A stretch of 64,000 nucleotides of DNA from Theocolax elegans (taxonomy: Eukaryota; Arthropoda; Insecta; Hymenoptera; Cerocephalidae), in the NCBI GenBank assembly GCA_026168455.1, contig CM047425.1, positions 40,630,711 through 40,694,710 on the forward strand, written 5' to 3'. Position numbers and translations under genes: made by a program. The notes under the pieces were generated by a model. That model saw only the letters and a list, made by a program, of their open reading frames with translations, was not told the DNA's origin and did no database searches. Numbering within the stretch: position 1 is the stretch's first letter; each line of letters begins with the position of its first letter. Positions 62,706-64,000 of the stretch are shown here, one piece after another.

Positions 62706-64000
62706 AGGAGTGAAGAACTCTATGAACTCGCTGCGACACCGATGCGACCTGACGAGACCAGTCTAGGGTAGGTGAAATCCATATACCCAAAGATTTGACT
62801 TCAGATTCATAGTTAAGGATATCATTCCCTATTAAAACCTTCGGGGCAGTATCTAAGTCAATGTGTGAAATAAAAGCCTGACTTCCTAAGATCATCAACT
62901 TCGTCTTTTTCACATTCAGATTCAGACCATTCAATCTCGCCCAGTTGTCTATCGCATTAGCATCTTCCGAAACTCTGTGTACACCCTGAGCAAGATCGGT
63001 TGGATAAAACGAGTGATAGATCTGAGTGTCATCCGCGAAAATCATGGGGTCAGAATGTTTAAAAACCTGCGAGAGGTCATTAATAAAAATAGAAAATAAT
63101 AGTGGGCCGAGGACACTGCCCTGTGGCACCCCCCCTGTCGCATCCACCACTGATTGAGTACATCCAACCAGATAATGGTAGAACCAAGAGACAACCGTAT
63201 CCGAACAACCTATAGAGCGTAATTTACAAAGCATCAGGTCATGTGGCACCGAATCAAACGCTTTTGAAAAATCAAATAAAATGAGAATGGTGATCATGCG
63301 TTTGTTTATGGCTCTCTTAATGTCATCTAAGACACCTATTAGAGCCGGCTGGGTACTATGCCCCCGGCGGTAGCCCACTTGTCTCTCAATAATTAAATTA
63401 TTACTGTTAAGATATTCTGTGAGTTGTTCATGAACTAATTTTTCTAAAATTTTGGAGACTTCACAGAGCTTTGCTATGGGCCTAGTGTCAGACAGCGATA
63501 TCACTCTGTTCGACTTAGCCAAAGGAAAAAGGAGAGACCTAGTCCAAGGCTTTGGAAAAACTCCCGTTGAGAGAGATAAGTTAAACAATTCAGTAAGATG
63601 GGGTGCTAATTGAGCAGCCAACAGTTTCAACATTGGTATAGAAATTCCATCATAACCAGTAGCCTTGGAGGTGGCCCTTGAAATAGTAGAGAGGGCTTTA
63701 TGCGAGGTGATAGGGGCAAAGTGAAAAGAAGTTAATGGATAAGATGAGGGTAAAATGTCTGTTGCTGATATGAGAGACTGAAGTTGGGTAAGAGTGAAAG
63801 GATAGGGTGAATATGAAATAGAAGCATAGTGGGTGTTGAGCTGATCAGGTGAAAAAATATTGAGGTGTGATTGAGATGGTTTAGACGCGATTAGATTTGA
63901 TTCTGCTATTATAGTATAAAAATTTATTAGAGTCTATGCCTTTTCTAACAAGATTACGTAGATCTTTGTACTTCTGATAATCCGAGCTCAGGCCAGTGTC
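62706..64000 (-). pseudogene. LINE reverse transcriptase (CR1/Jockey-like), partial, runs off window
   Basis: On the minus strand a long open frame (about 63,920-62,706) carries the RT domain: ATGYDGISIPMLKLLA, LLFPLAKSNRVISLSDTRPI, ILFDFSKAFDSVPHDLML, GGVPQGSVLGPLLFSIFIND and the catalytic FADDTQIY (residues 199-202 counted from the Met at 63,633). The frame extends upstream of that Met. A single-base shift near 63,925 separates it from further LINE sequence (LSSDYQKYKDLRNLVRKGID) that reaches the window edge. The C-terminus is cut at about 62,710 (SQRVHRVLHSL), where LTR sequence begins, so the 3' end is lost. Related fragment at 15,340-15,700. Confidence 0.8.

Overview
This window looks like transposon-packed, AT-rich intergenic DNA from an arthropod, most likely an insect (possibly a hymenopteran; that guess is weak). 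The evidence is the mix of element types: R1-clade LINEs, a CR1/Jockey-like LINE, piggyBac and mariner/Tc1 transposases, Ty3/gypsy LTR retrotransposons primed by tRNA-Lys, an EnSpm/CACTA-like element and a TRIM. I found no convincing host protein-coding gene and no functional rRNA or tRNA gene. Nearly every protein signal belongs to a mobile element.

Left third (1-31,300): the largest structure is a giant inverted repeat. Its left arm (1 to about 2,225, continuing off the window) reappears in reverse at about 18,300-31,150. Both arms carry a GC-rich, hairpin-forming core of about 54 bp: twice on the left and nine times on the right. The right arm has been expanded by tandem duplication and by nested insertions. 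These are an EnSpm/CACTA-like element (20,533-24,225) whose ends are inverted arrays of a 22-bp repeat, a TRIM (25,467-26,123) with a tRNA-like unit in each LTR, a small MITE, a 1.6-kb foldback element and a solo LTR. The enclosed interior (2.2-18.3 kb) holds a decayed unknown gene, a minisatellite, two head-to-head R1 remnants, an internally deleted piggyBac transposase, a LINE fragment and a palindromic element with two outward-facing tRNA-like units.

Middle (31,300-49,080): a nearly pristine 11.9-kb Ty3/gypsy element lies on the minus strand (32,201-44,053). It has 1,953-bp LTRs with three differences seen, a GTAT target duplication, an 18-nt tRNA-Lys primer binding site, a 793-aa Gag and an uninterrupted 1,190-aa Pol. 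One blemish is a 550-bp tandem duplication of the nucleocapsid region. To its right are a partial foldback copy, a second palindromic tRNA-like element split by a TTAA-flanked MITE, a CpG-rich segment of unknown role and a fragment of another EnSpm-type transposase.

Right quarter (49,083-64,000): two defective copies of a second Ty3/gypsy family lie in opposite orientations (plus 49,083 to about 56,820; minus about 57,771 to 61,828). A complete DD41D mariner with roughly 0.8-kb terminal inverted repeats and an uninterrupted 361-aa transposase is inserted in the leader of the plus copy. Two Gag zinc-knuckle fragments, LTR fragments and the RT part of a LINE running off the right edge complete the region.

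Insertion order can be read from nesting and from empty paralogous sites. The giant-element units came first; then the EnSpm element, TRIM, foldback element and solo LTR. The mariner followed the second LTR family. The 11.9-kb Ty3/gypsy element appears to be among the youngest.
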